Source of the DNA: Pseudoxanthomonas sp. SL93
Lineage (GTDB): Bacteria > Pseudomonadota > Gammaproteobacteria > Xanthomonadales > Xanthomonadaceae
DNA length: 64,000 nucleotides
Assembly: GCF_026625825.1 (NCBI RefSeq)
Contig: NZ_CP113065.1
Coordinates: 1,736,001 to 1,800,000 of the forward strand
Reading direction: 5' to 3'
Of the stretch, positions 51,851 to 60,654 are shown in pieces. A program made the position numbers and the translations under genes. Below the pieces are notes generated by a model. The model ran no database searches and was not told where the DNA came from. It saw only the letters and a program-made list of their open reading frames with translations. Numbering within the stretch: the first letter of the stretch is position 1; each line of letters opens with the position of its first letter.

Positions 51851-52297
51851 ATGTCGTCTTCCCCCACGCCCAGCGTGTGCACCTGTTTCCGCCTCCGGCG
51901 CGCCAGCCGGCGCGTGACACAGGTGTACGACCACGAACTGGCCGGGGTCGGCCTCAGCCTGAACCAGTACTCGATCCTCCGCCGGACCGAACGCGAGCCC
52001 CGCGCGCTCGGCGGACTGGCCGAGGAACTCGGCATGGACCGCACTACCCTGACGCGCAATCTGGCGCCGCTGGTCGATGCCGGACTGCTGGAAACCTTCC
52101 GTGGCGAAGACGCCCGCCAGCGCCTGGTGGCACTGACGACCGAGGGCCGCACGCGGCTCACCCGTGCGAAACCGCGCTGGCAGCGCGCGCAGGCGGTCAT
52201 CGACGGACTCATGGGCGACGACGCCGTCCAGCGCCTGCATGGCGAACTGGACCGCCTGGACGGCCTGCTGCGTCAGCACCTCGGGGAGGCCGCATGA
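51851..52297 (+). CDS. MarR family transcriptional regulator
   Basis: This 148-residue winged-helix regulator has the MarR core LSLNQYSILRRTEREPRAL, the recognition helix LGMDRTTLTRNLAPLVDAGLL and the wing GEDARQRLVALT. Two cysteines (VCTCF) at residues about 9-11 could give redox sensitivity, but this is not established. Its stop overlaps the start of the MFS transporter gene (ATGA), so it forms a self-regulated operon typical of MarR/efflux pairs. A palindrome overlapping the promoter just upstream is the likely operator. Confidence 0.95.
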   Translation: MSSSPTPSVCTCFRLRRASRRVTQVYDHELAGVGLSLNQYSILRRTEREPRALGGLAEELGMDRTTLTRNLAPLVDAGLLETFRGEDARQRLVALTTEGRTRLTRAKPRWQRAQAVIDGLMGDDAVQRLHGELDRLDGLLRQHLGEAA

Positions 52298-53529
52298 ACA
52301 CCGCAACGGAATCGTCCGCACCCCGCATGCACTGGGGCCTGCTGCTTGCCGCCGCGGGCATGCTGATGATCACCATGGGCGCGCGGCAGACGACGGGCCT
52401 GTTCGTCACGCCGATCCACCAGAGCACCGGCATCGGCATCGCCGCGATCAGCTTCGCGCTGGCCATCGGACAGTTCACCTGGGGCGCGGTGCAGCCGGTC
52501 TTCGGCGCCATCGCGGACAAGCGCGGCTCCACGGGCGTGCTGGTCTTCGGCGGCGTACTGCTGTCGCTCGGGCTGGCACTGACACCCCTGATGCCTTCGC
52601 AATGGGGGCTCATGTTCACGCTGGGCGTGCTGACCGCCGCCGGCGCTGGCGCAGGCAGTTTCTCGATCCTGATCGGCGCGACCGCGCAGCAGCTGGCGCC
52701 GGAGAAGCGATCGTTCGCCGCGGGCTTCATCAACGCGGGTGGCTCGCTTGGGCAGTTCGTGTTCGCGCCCATCGTGCAGTTCGTCATCACCGCCGCAGGA
52801 TGGGGATCGGCGATGTACACGCTTGCCGTGGCCTCGTTGCTGGCGATCCCGCTGGCGTGGCCGTTGCGGCGCAAGGCGGTGGCCACCGGTGGCGGCAGCG
52901 TGGCCACCGCGGTCGGCGAGATCACGCTGCGCCAGCAGATCGCCATCGCCCTACGCGACCGCAGTTACTGGATGCTGCACATCGGTTTCTTCACCTGCGG
53001 CGTGCACATCGCGTTTCTGGTGACGCACCTGCCGGGCGAAATCGCCCTGTGCGGACTGCCAGGCAGCGTGTCGGCGATCTCGATCGCCTTGATCGGGCTG
53101 TTCAACGTGGCGGGCAGCCTGGCCGCCGGCGCGCTCGGCCAGCGCTATCGGATGAAGACGATCCTTGCGGTGATGTACGCCAGCCGTGCGGTGATGATCG
53201 CGCTCTACCTGCTGGCGCCGCCCACGGCCTTGACGTTCTATGTGTTCGCCGCTGCCTTGGGCTTCACCTGGCTGGCAACCGTACCGCCCACGGCGGGCCT
53301 GGTCGGCAAGCTGTTCGGTCCCCGCTACCTGGGCACGCTGTTCGGCCTGACGCTGCTGTCGCACCAGTTGGGCGGCTTCTTCGGCGCCTGGCTGGGCGGC
53401 GTGGCGCTGGAACACTCCGGCGACTACACGTGGATGTGGTACGGCGACATGGTGCTGGCATTGATCGCGGCGGCGGCCAACCTGCCGATAAGGGAGAAGT
53501 CACCGAAGGCAGCACCGGCAGCGGCGTAA
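52294..53529 (+). CDS. MFS transporter controlled by MarR
   Basis: This 411-residue major facilitator has about 12 hydrophobic helices. It contains an MFS A-like loop after helix 2 (GAIADKRGS), GARQTTGLFV in the first helix, and an RYRMK loop in the second half. It belongs to the small-molecule efflux/anion group, and the substrate is not readable. Its ATG overlaps the marR stop by 4 nt, so the two are translationally coupled. It is probably induced when the MarR ligand is present, as for many MarR-linked exporters. The 3' end faces a REP pair and the convergent zur gene. Confidence 0.94.
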   Translation: MNTATESSAPRMHWGLLLAAAGMLMITMGARQTTGLFVTPIHQSTGIGIAAISFALAIGQFTWGAVQPVFGAIADKRGSTGVLVFGGVLLSLGLALTPLMPSQWGLMFTLGVLTAAGAGAGSFSILIGATAQQLAPEKRSFAAGFINAGGSLGQFVFAPIVQFVITAAGWGSAMYTLAVASLLAIPLAWPLRRKAVATGGGSVATAVGEITLRQQIAIALRDRSYWMLHIGFFTCGVHIAFLVTHLPGEIALCGLPGSVSAISIALIGLFNVAGSLAAGALGQRYRMKTILAVMYASRAVMIALYLLAPPTALTFYVFAAALGFTWLATVPPTAGLVGKLFGPRYLGTLFGLTLLSHQLGGFFGAWLGGVALEHSGDYTWMWYGDMVLALIAAAANLPIREKSPKAAPAAA

Positions 53530-53540
53530 CCGGCTTGACT

Positions 53541-53681
53541 GTAGGAGCGACGTGAGTCGCGACCGTACGGCATCGCTTGCCAGGAACTTCCAACGGCATC
53601 ACGCGCTGTCGGCGCAGAAATCGCGCGAGACAAGGAGTCAGCTCGCTCGAAGTCTGCGGTCGCGACTTACGTCGCTCCTAC
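53541..53681. repeat. REP pair (GTAG-type, inverted)
   Basis: Two opposed copies of the GTAGGAGCGACG element (53541-53565 and 53657-53681) are separated by 91 bp in the convergent gap between the MFS gene and zur. The spacing is larger than in the other pairs. It may help stop transcription from both sides. Confidence 0.82.
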
Positions 53682-53694
53682 AACGGGTGATGCG

Positions 53695-54183
53695 TCAGGC
53701 CTCGGCGCAGCGCGCGCACAACCCGTGCACTTCCAGCGTCTGGGCCTGTGGCTGGAAGCCGAGTGCCTTGGCACGCTGTTCCAACTGGGTGACCACTTCC
53801 CGGTCCTCCAGTTCCACCGCGCTATGGCAGCGGTCGCAGATCAGGAACGGCACCGAATGCTGCGCGCTGTTCGGGTGATGGCAGGCGACGAATGCGTTGA
53901 CCGACTCCAGCTTATGCACGAAGCCGTTGGCCATGAGGAAGTCGAGTGCGCGGTAGACCGTCGGCGGCGCATCCGCGCCGACGCCTTTCTTCGCCCGCAC
54001 CCACTCCAGCAGGTCATAGGCCTTCACCGGCTTGCCCGCTTCCGCGATCAGTTCCAGCACGCGGGCGCGGATCGGCGTCAGCCGCAGGCCGCGCTCGTGG
54101 CAGGCACGCTCCACCGCCACCACGAACGCCTGGGCGTCGTGGACGTGGTGCTTGGGATCGGTGCAGGCGTGGGACGGCGACAT
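53695..54183 (-). CDS. zur: Zinc uptake regulator Zur (Fur family)
   Basis: This 162-residue Fur-family metalloregulator has a winged-helix N-terminal domain (RLTPIRARVLELIAEAGKPV and PPTVYRALDFLMANGFVHKL) and a C-terminal dimerisation domain with the structural zinc site CDRC (116/119) and CARC (156/159), plus CHHP at 101. The second CxxC and sequence character fit Zur rather than Fur. A Zur-like box lies 4 kb away between znuD and the MerC-like gene. The start at 54183 has GGAG upstream, and an earlier in-frame codon adds 16 unsupported residues. It lies 13 bp downstream of gltX start-to-end order, with gltX on the same strand upstream. Confidence 0.94.
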   Translation of the reverse strand: MSPSHACTDPKHHVHDAQAFVVAVERACHERGLRLTPIRARVLELIAEAGKPVKAYDLLEWVRAKKGVGADAPPTVYRALDFLMANGFVHKLESVNAFVACHHPNSAQHSVPFLICDRCHSAVELEDREVVTQLEQRAKALGFQPQAQTLEVHGLCARCAEA

Positions 54184-54196
54184 GGGCACTCCGGGA

Positions 54197-55603
54197 TCAG
54201 GCGGCCTTGCCTGTCTTGATAAGCGCTGCATCGATGCGTTTCAAGGCCTCCTCGCGCCCGGCCAGATAGACCGTCTGCGAGATGTCGGGGCTGACCTGGG
54301 TGCCGGTGATGGCCACGCGCAGGGGTTGCGCCACCTTGCCCATGCCGATGCCCAGCGAGGCAGCTGCTTCATGGAGGGCGGCGGAAACGGATTCCAACGT
54401 CCACGCGGATGCGAGTGCCAGCAGCTCGCGCGCCTTGGCGAGCGGTGCCTCCGCGGCCGGCACCAGGTGTTTCGCCACGGCGGCTTCGTCGTAGGTCTCC
54501 AGCGGCTGGTACCAGACCACGGAACGCTCGGCCATCTCCTTCAGCGTCTGCACACGGTCGCGCAGGGCGACGACCACGTCGGCGGCCGCCGGTCCTTTCG
54601 ACAGGTCGATGCCGAGCTGCTGCAGCTGGTATTCCAGCTGCGGTGCGATGCTCGCCGGGTCGTCGTTCTTCAGGTAGTGCTGGTTCACCCAGCCCAGCTT
54701 GTCCATGTCCAGCCGCGCGGCCTTGGAATTCACGTCCTCCACCGAGAACAGGTCGACCAGTTCCTGCCGGCTGAAGATCTCCTGATCGCCGTGCGACCAG
54801 CCCAGTCGCGCCAGGTAGTTGATCAGCGCATGCGGCAGGTAACCGGCCTGCCTGTACTGCATCACGTCGGCGGCGCCGGTGCGCTTGGACAGCTTGGCGC
54901 CTTCCGGGTCGAGGATCATCGGCATGTGCGAGAACAGCGGCACGGGAGCGCCGAGCGCCTGGTAGATGTTGATCTGGCGCGGCGTGTTGTTGATGTGGTC
55001 GTCGCCGCGGATGACGTCGGTGATGCCCATGTCCCAGTCGTCCACCACCACCGCGAAGTTGTAGGTGGGGTAGCCGTCCGGACGGAAGATCACCATGTCG
55101 TCGAGCTCGCTGTTGCTGATCTCGATGCGGCCCTTGATGCGGTCCTCGAACACCACGCTGCCTTCGACCGGATTCTTGAAGCGGATCACCCGGTTCGGGT
55201 CGTCGCGGCGGGGCAGGCCGAGATCACGCGCGCGCCCGTCGTAGCGCGGCTTTTCCTGCTTCGCCATCGCCGCCTCGCGCATCGCGTCGAGCTCTTCCCG
55301 GGTCTCGTAGGCGTAGTAGGCCTTGCCGGCCGCGACCAGCTGTTCGGCGACCTCGCGGTACCGCTCCAGGCGGTCGGTCTGGTAGATGGGGCCTTCGTCA
55401 TAGTCCAGCCCCAGCCACTCCATCGCCTGCAGGATGGCGTCGATGGCGGCCTGGGTGCTGCGCTCGCGGTCGGTGTCCTCGATGCGCAGGATGAAATCAC
55501 CGCCGCGGTGGCGTGCCTCCAGCCAGCAGTACAGCGCCGTGCGGGCGCCGCCGATGTGCAGGTAGCCGGTGGGACTGGGGGCAAAGCGGGTACGGCAGGC
55601 CAT
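54197..55603 (-). CDS. gltX: Glutamyl-tRNA synthetase
   Basis: This is a class I aminoacyl-tRNA synthetase that charges tRNA-Glu in the cytoplasm. It has 468 residues, normal for the enzyme. The HIGH motif is in [11 protein letters not shown] near residue 15, and the KMSKS equivalent is KLSKRTGA near residue 240. The Rossmann and anticodon-binding regions are complete. It is essential. The downstream zur gene begins 13 bp after the stop, so zur may be partly co-transcribed. It is divergent from lpxH, with 159 bp between starts. Confidence 0.98.
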   Translation of the reverse strand: MACRTRFAPSPTGYLHIGGARTALYCWLEARHRGGDFILRIEDTDRERSTQAAIDAILQAMEWLGLDYDEGPIYQTDRLERYREVAEQLVAAGKAYYAYETREELDAMREAAMAKQEKPRYDGRARDLGLPRRDDPNRVIRFKNPVEGSVVFEDRIKGRIEISNSELDDMVIFRPDGYPTYNFAVVVDDWDMGITDVIRGDDHINNTPRQINIYQALGAPVPLFSHMPMILDPEGAKLSKRTGAADVMQYRQAGYLPHALINYLARLGWSHGDQEIFSRQELVDLFSVEDVNSKAARLDMDKLGWVNQHYLKNDDPASIAPQLEYQLQQLGIDLSKGPAAADVVVALRDRVQTLKEMAERSVVWYQPLETYDEAAVAKHLVPAAEAPLAKARELLALASAWTLESVSAALHEAAASLGIGMGKVAQPLRVAITGTQVSPDISQTVYLAGREEALKRIDAALIKTGKAA

Positions 55604-55762
55604 GGGATGCTCAAGGAACGGAATCGCATGATTTTACCGCGCCGTGGCCCTTCTGCCGCGCTCGACGGGCCGGATGCGCCGCAGCGCGTCGATGCAGCGG
55701 GGCGCCGGCGGGCCGCGCCCGTCGATGAAGGAAGCCTGGCGGGGAGGTATTAGAATCCCGCC

Positions 55763-56500
55763 ATGACCACGCTCTTCATCTCCGACCTGCACCTGGACGC
55801 CAGCCGGCCGGCCATCACGGATCTCTTCGGCGCCTTCATGCAGCGGGAAACCCGTGATGCCGATGCGCTCTACCTGCTGGGCGATCTGTTCGAGGCCTGG
55901 GTGGGCGATGACGACCCGTCCGACACGGGGGCCTATGTGGGCGCGCGCATCCGCGAAGTGGCCGATGCGGGCGTGCCGGTGTTCTTCATCCGCGGCAACC
56001 GCGATTTCCTGCTCGGCGAAACGTTCGCCCGCCGCGCCGGCATGCGCATCCTCCCGGATCCCGCGGTCATCATGCTGTACGGGAAGCCGACACTGGTCCT
56101 GCATGGCGACCTGCTGTGCACCGGCGATACCGCCTACCAGGCTTTCCGCGCGCAGACGCGCAACCCGGCCTGGCAGGCGCAGTTCCTGGCGCAACCGCTG
56201 GCCGCGCGCCTGGCTTTCGCCGCGCAGGCGCGCGCCGCCAGCCAGGCGCACCAGGGCGGCATGAAGCAGGACGACAAGGCCACGTTCGAGACATTGACCG
56301 ACGTGGCGCCCGCCACCGTCGCCGCCACCTTCGCCCAGTTCGGCATCGATACGATGATCCACGGCCACACCCATCGGCCGGCGATCCATGATCTCGTCGT
56401 CAACGACCGCAGCTGCCAGCGCATCGTGCTGGGGGACTGGTACGAGCAGGGGTCGGTGTTGCGGGTGGAGCCCGACCGGATGGCGCTGGATTCGCTCTGA
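55763..56500 (+). CDS. lpxH: UDP-2,3-diacylglucosamine diphosphatase LpxH
   Basis: This 245-residue peripheral membrane enzyme of lipid A synthesis cleaves UDP-2,3-diacylglucosamine to lipid X and UMP. It has the calcineurin-like metal motifs in order: LFISDLHLD (Asp8, His10), [25 protein letters not shown] and IHGHTHRP. The length matches LpxH. A REP pair follows in the gap before the convergent ferritin-like gene. It is divergent from gltX. Confidence 0.97.
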   Translation: MTTLFISDLHLDASRPAITDLFGAFMQRETRDADALYLLGDLFEAWVGDDDPSDTGAYVGARIREVADAGVPVFFIRGNRDFLLGETFARRAGMRILPDPAVIMLYGKPTLVLHGDLLCTGDTAYQAFRAQTRNPAWQAQFLAQPLAARLAFAAQARAASQAHQGGMKQDDKATFETLTDVAPATVAATFAQFGIDTMIHGHTHRPAIHDLVVNDRSCQRIVLGDWYEQGSVLRVEPDRMALDSL

Positions 56501-56528
56501 AAAGCGATGCCGACTGGTTCTTGCAGTC

Positions 56529-56593
56529 GTGGGAGCGACGCAAGTCGCGATGAACTGCCGTGGTGCCGTCATCGCGACTTGCGTCGCTCCCAC
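56529..56593. repeat. REP pair (GTGG variant, inverted)
   Basis: Opposed copies beginning GTGGGAGCGACG (56529-56550 and 56572-56593) flank a short loop between the convergent lpxH and DUF455 genes, forming a strong hairpin that may serve as a terminator. Confidence 0.82.
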
Positions 56594-56597
56594 ATGC

Positions 56598-57398
56598 TCA
56601 ACTACGGGCTTGCAGCGCAGCCAGCTCGTCCTCGTCGAAACCCGCCAGCAGGCGCGCTTCGATGTTGAAGGGGCCATGCAGGTAACCACCGGCGTGCTCC
56701 CTGAGCAGTTCACGGAAACGCGCGCGCGGCTCGATGCCCCGCTGGGCGCAGTACCACCGGTACCAGCGCGAACCCGCCGCCACATGCGCCACTTCCTCGC
56801 GCAGGATCAGCTCCAGGATCGCGACGGTGGCGTGGTCGCCCAGCTCCCGCAGTTTGAGGATCATGCCCGGCGTCACGTCCAAGCCACGCGCCTCCAGCAC
56901 GCGCGGCACCAGTGCCATGCGGGCGAGGCCGTCGTGCGCGGTCTTCTCGGTCATTTCCCACAGGCCGTTGTGCGCGTCGAAATCGCCGTAGTCGTGGCCC
57001 AGCTCACGCAGGCGCGCGCGCAACAGGACGAAATGGCGCGACTCGTCATTCGCCACGCCTACCCAGTCGGCATGGAACGCCAGCGGCAACCCGCGGAAGC
57101 GGTACGCCGCATCCCATGCCAGGTCGATGGCATTGAGTTCGATGTGGGCGATGGCGTGGATGAAGGCCGCCCTGCCCTGCGCGCTGCCCAGCCCGCGGCG
57201 CGGCAGCTCGCGCGGATGCACGAGCGTAGGCCTGGGGGGCCGGCCGGGCATGCGGATCGGCGCGGGTGGTGGCGCCTGCTCGGGCACGGGCAGCTCGCCG
57301 CGGGCGAACATCGCCGCATAGCGCTGCGTCAGCGCGACCTTGTCATCGACCGACGTCGCATCCAGGCAGGCGCGCGCGGCCTCGAAAAGCGTGGTCAC
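56598..57398 (-). CDS. Ferritin-like DUF455 protein
   Basis: This 266-residue helical protein of the ferritin-like superfamily (DUF455) carries carboxylate/His motifs at the expected spacing: HIELNAIDL, ANDESRHF and REEVAHVA, consistent with a di-iron or di-metal centre. An N-terminal Pro-rich segment (PAPIRMPGRPPRP) is typical. The family has no proven biochemical function. It starts 17 bp after the purF stop on the same strand and may be the last gene of that operon. Confidence 0.94.
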   Translation of the reverse strand: MTTLFEAARACLDATSVDDKVALTQRYAAMFARGELPVPEQAPPPAPIRMPGRPPRPTLVHPRELPRRGLGSAQGRAAFIHAIAHIELNAIDLAWDAAYRFRGLPLAFHADWVGVANDESRHFVLLRARLRELGHDYGDFDAHNGLWEMTEKTAHDGLARMALVPRVLEARGLDVTPGMILKLRELGDHATVAILELILREEVAHVAAGSRWYRWYCAQRGIEPRARFRELLREHAGGYLHGPFNIEARLLAGFDEDELAALQARS

Positions 57399-57415
57399 GA
57401 CCGACCGCGCGGAAG

Positions 57416-58896
57416 TCAGCCGGAAACGCGGCGCTTGCGCTTGGCTTCGTCGGAACGCATCTGCTCGATGCGCTCGAAGTAGCCCGGCTCGATGCCGGTG
57501 ACGTACTTGCCGTCAAAGCACGAGGAATCGAAGCGCGGCAGCTGCGGATTGCCTTCGCGCACCGCGGCTTCCAGGTCTTCCAAGTCTTGGTAGATCAGCC
57601 AGTCGCAGCCGAGCTGCTTCTCGATCTCCTCGACACTGCGGCCGTGCGCGATCAGTTCGTCGGCCGACGGCATGTCGATGCCATAGATGTTGGGGAACCG
57701 CACCGGCGGTGCGGCGCTGGCCAGATAGACCTTGCGCGCGCCGGCATCGCGCGCCATCTGCACGATCTGCTGGCTGGTGGTGCCGCGCACGATGGAATCG
57801 TCCACCAGCAGCACCACGCGATTGCGGAACTCCAGGTTGATCGGGTTCAGCTTGCGGCGCACCGATTTCACCCGTTCGCCCTGCCCCGGCATGATGAACG
57901 TGCGGCCGACGTAGCGGTTCTTGATGAACCCCTCGCGGTATTTCACGCCCAGCACGTTGGAGATCTCCAGCGCGGCGTCGCGCGAGGTGTCGGGGATCGG
58001 GATGATGGTGTCGATGTCGTGGTCGGGACGCAGGCGCAGGATCTTCTCGCCCAGCTTCACGCCCATGCGCATGCGCGCCTTGTGCACCGACACGTTGTCG
58101 ATCATCGAATCGGGACGCGCGAAATACACGTATTCGAAGATGCACGGTGCATGCTCGTGCGGTTCAGCGGTTCGGCGACGATCTCGCTGAACAGTTCGCC
58201 GCGCGCGGTGATCACGATGGCCTCGCCCGGCTGCACGTCGCGCACGCGCGCGAAACCCAGGATGTCGAGCGTGGCGGACTCGGAGGCGATGATGTACTCG
58301 GCGCCTTCGTTGTGCTCGCGCTTGCCCAGCACCAGCGGACGGATGCCGTGCGGGTCGCGGAACGCCACCAGGCCCAAGCCCAGCACGACGCTGACGACCG
58401 CGTAGCCGCCCTTCACGCGACGATGGACGCCGGCCACCGCACGGATCGCCGCTTCGGGGCTGAGGGTGCGCTGCAGGTCCAGTTCGTGCGCGAACACGTT
58501 CAGCAGGACTTCGCTGTCCGAGTCGGTGTTGATGTTGCGGCGGTCCTGCGCGAACACGTCCTGGCGCAGCGCCTCGGTATTGATCAGGTTGCCGTTGTGC
58601 GCCAGCGCGATGCCATAGGGCGAATTCACGTAGAACGGCTGCGCCTCGTCCATGCCTTCGGAGCCGGCGGTGGGGTAGCGGCAATGGGCGATGCCCACGC
58701 GGCCTTCCAGCACGCTCATGGCCTTGGCATTGAACACGTCCCGCACCAGGCCGTTGTCCTTGTGCACGCGCAGGCGCGTGCCATCGGCGGTGGCGATGCC
58801 GGCAGCGTCCTGGCCGCGGTGTTGGAGGACGGTCAGCCCGTCATAGAGCTGGCCGGCAACATTCTGGTTGCCGACGATACCGACGATACCGCACAT
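57416..58896 (-). pseudogene. purF: Amidophosphoribosyltransferase purF, frameshifted in this sequence
   Basis: PurF makes 5-phosphoribosylamine from PRPP and glutamine, the first step of purine synthesis. The N-terminal glutaminase part is complete (MCGIVGIVG, with Cys2 the nucleophile, through [12 protein letters not shown]), and so is the C-terminal phosphoribosyltransferase part (from [12 protein letters not shown], with the PRPP loop [13 protein letters not shown]). They lie in different frames. At about 58157 one base is missing between the CGC and GAG codons; adding one restores a protein of about 493 residues. No slippery sequence is visible. As purF is needed for prototrophy and has 7-nt spacing to cvpA, a sequence error is the simplest explanation, but a true mutation cannot be excluded. 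Confidence 0.88.
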
Positions 58897-58903
58897 GGTT
58901 GAC

Positions 58904-59512
58904 CTACTCCGGTTTCGACTGGGGCGACGCGGACGGGGAGACGGAATCCTGCGCGGCGCCACTGTCGTCCAGTGGGCGGGGCAAGGATGGCAGGCGCGCA
59001 TTATCCCCCGCCGGGGCATCATTGCCAAAGTCCAGTTCCTGCACAGTCCATTCCGGCAACCACATGCTGAGCCACCGCGCACCGGGCAGGAGCACGGGGA
59101 TGACCGGCGATTCCTGCCATTCAGGCTCGCGCGGCAGCGGCGTGAAGCCGACCAGCACCAGCAGCACGCAGGCCACCACGGCGCCGCGCACCAGGCCCAG
59201 CACGAGTCCCAGCGCGCGATCCAGGCCGGACAGGCCCACCGTCTTGATGAACTGCCTGACCACCCAGCCGACGATACCCACGAACAGCATCACCGCCACG
59301 AAACTCAGCGCGTAGCCGCCCAGCAGTTCGGTGGCGGTCGGCGGGCCGTCGCTGGACATCCATCGGGCGGTCTCCGCACCGAAGTGGAACGCCGCCCAGC
59401 CGGCCAGCAGCCAGGCGGCCAGCGACGCCAGCACCCCGACAAAGCCGCGCATCGCGCCGAAAAGCGCCGACACGCCGATGATGGCGAGCAGCGACAGATC
59501 CAGCAGGCTCAT
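58904..59512 (-). CDS. cvpA: CvpA family membrane protein
   Basis: This 202-residue inner-membrane protein has four hydrophobic helices (MSLLDLSLLAIIGVSALFGA at the start) and the CvpA-type MRGFVGVLASL and LSGLDRALGLVLGLVRG segments. CvpA is linked to colicin V export and envelope stress survival in enterics, and almost always precedes purF. A polar Pro/Ser-rich tail of about 50 residues ends the protein. It lies 7 nt upstream of purF and 46 nt after the SPOR-domain gene, so it is part of the folC-SPOR-cvpA-purF operon. Confidence 0.95.
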   Translation of the reverse strand: MSLLDLSLLAIIGVSALFGAMRGFVGVLASLAAWLLAGWAAFHFGAETARWMSSDGPPTATELLGGYALSFVAVMLFVGIVGWVVRQFIKTVGLSGLDRALGLVLGLVRGAVVACVLLVLVGFTPLPREPEWQESPVIPVLLPGARWLSMWLPEWTVQELDFGNDAPAGDNARLPSLPRPLDDSGAAQDSVSPSASPQSKPE

Positions 59513-59558
59513 GCGCCCGCCCGTTCAAGGGTCATGGCGGAGGCCGTCGCGAGCCCGC

Positions 59559-60587
59559 TCAAGGATGCGGACGGACCATGCCGTCGATGCCCACCTTCGC
59601 CGCCACCTGGGATTTCAGACGGTCGGCATCGGCCCGGTTCGCCACCGGACCAACCCGGACGCGGCTCAGCGTGCCCTTGTCGGTGCGCACCTGTTCGACG
59701 AATGCACTGAAGCCGGCACCGCGCACGCGGTCGCGCAGCGCGTTGGCATCGGCCGCATTGGAGAACGCGCCCAGCTGCACCGCGAAACCGACGCTCGAAG
59801 CGGCAGGCTTCGGCGCTTCGACCGGCTTGGTCGCGGCGACGGTGGGCGCCGGCTTGGGCTCGACCGGCTTGGTTTCCGCAGGCTTGGGCGCCGCCGCCAC
59901 GGGTGTGGGGGGCTTGGGAGCCGGTTTGGCGGGCTCGGGAGGCAAGGCCTGGGTGCTGACCGCGGGCGCCGGGGCTGTCGCGACCGGTACGGAGGCGGAA
60001 GGTGTGGCGGCAGGCGCGGGCGGCACGGACGCCGGCGCTGCCGCGGCATCCAGCGTCACCACCTGCGCGTTGACGTCATTGCGGACCTGCACTGCCTGCA
60101 GGCGGCCTGCTTCGGCGGCCGCGCGATCCAGGTAGGGCCCGACACGCACGCGGAACGCGGATTTGCCATTGATCGTCGCCGGCTCGACGAAGCCCGGAAG
60201 CTGCGCCTGCTTCAACCTTGCCAGCACCGCATCGGCATCGGATTGCGTCGCATAGGCGCCGAAGCTGACAGCGAAGTCGCCCGCCGCGGTCGGGGCCGGC
60301 TGCATGCCCGGGGCCGCCGTCCCGGTCCCTGGCGCCACGCTGCCCGAGGCGGGCGCAGCGCCCTGGCCTTCGAGACCCAACGCACCACCGGCGGGCGCAT
60401 TGCCCGGCGTCACCAGCGGCAGTTCGCGTGTTTCGTATTCGCCTTCCGGCGAGGCCGGGACGTCGAGCGGGACGTCGGAGACGCCACTGTCGGGGGCAGG
60501 CCCCTTGATCAGCATGGGGAGGAAGATGACGGCCAGCGCCACCAGCACGATCGCGCCGATGAGGCGCTGTTTCAGAGCAGTATCCAT
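59559..60587 (-). CDS. DedD-like inner-membrane protein with two SPOR domains
   Basis: This 342-residue protein has one N-terminal transmembrane helix (LIGAIVLVALAVIFLPMLI) and a long Pro/Ala-rich periplasmic region with two SPOR domains. The first covers about 105-180 (FAVSFGAYATQSDADAVLARL) and the second about 262-342 (FAVQLGAFSNAADANALRDRV), joined by a linker rich in Ala, Pro and Lys. SPOR domains bind denuded peptidoglycan at the division septum. DedD normally has a single SPOR domain, so the doubled form is unusual. Position between folC and cvpA-purF is the classic dedD place. Confidence 0.93.
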   Translation of the reverse strand: MDTALKQRLIGAIVLVALAVIFLPMLIKGPAPDSGVSDVPLDVPASPEGEYETRELPLVTPGNAPAGGALGLEGQGAAPASGSVAPGTGTAAPGMQPAPTAAGDFAVSFGAYATQSDADAVLARLKQAQLPGFVEPATINGKSAFRVRVGPYLDRAAAEAGRLQAVQVRNDVNAQVVTLDAAAAPASVPPAPAATPSASVPVATAPAPAVSTQALPPEPAKPAPKPPTPVAAAPKPAETKPVEPKPAPTVAATKPVEAPKPAASSVGFAVQLGAFSNAADANALRDRVRGAGFSAFVEQVRTDKGTLSRVRVGPVANRADADRLKSQVAAKVGIDGMVRPHP

Positions 60588-60654
60588 CCAGATCCACGGT
60601 ACAGGGCGGCAGGAATGCCGCTGCGATTATACGGCGCGCATCCGCGCCGACGGC

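Noticed and set aside
49511..52321. A 936-codon minus-strand open frame opposite znuD and marR
   Set aside because: Both opposite-strand genes are strongly supported, and the long frame has no domain and no ribosome site.
58140..58170. Programmed frameshifting in purF
   Set aside because: No slippery heptamer or strong downstream structure is apparent and PurF is not known to use one. A lost base is simpler.
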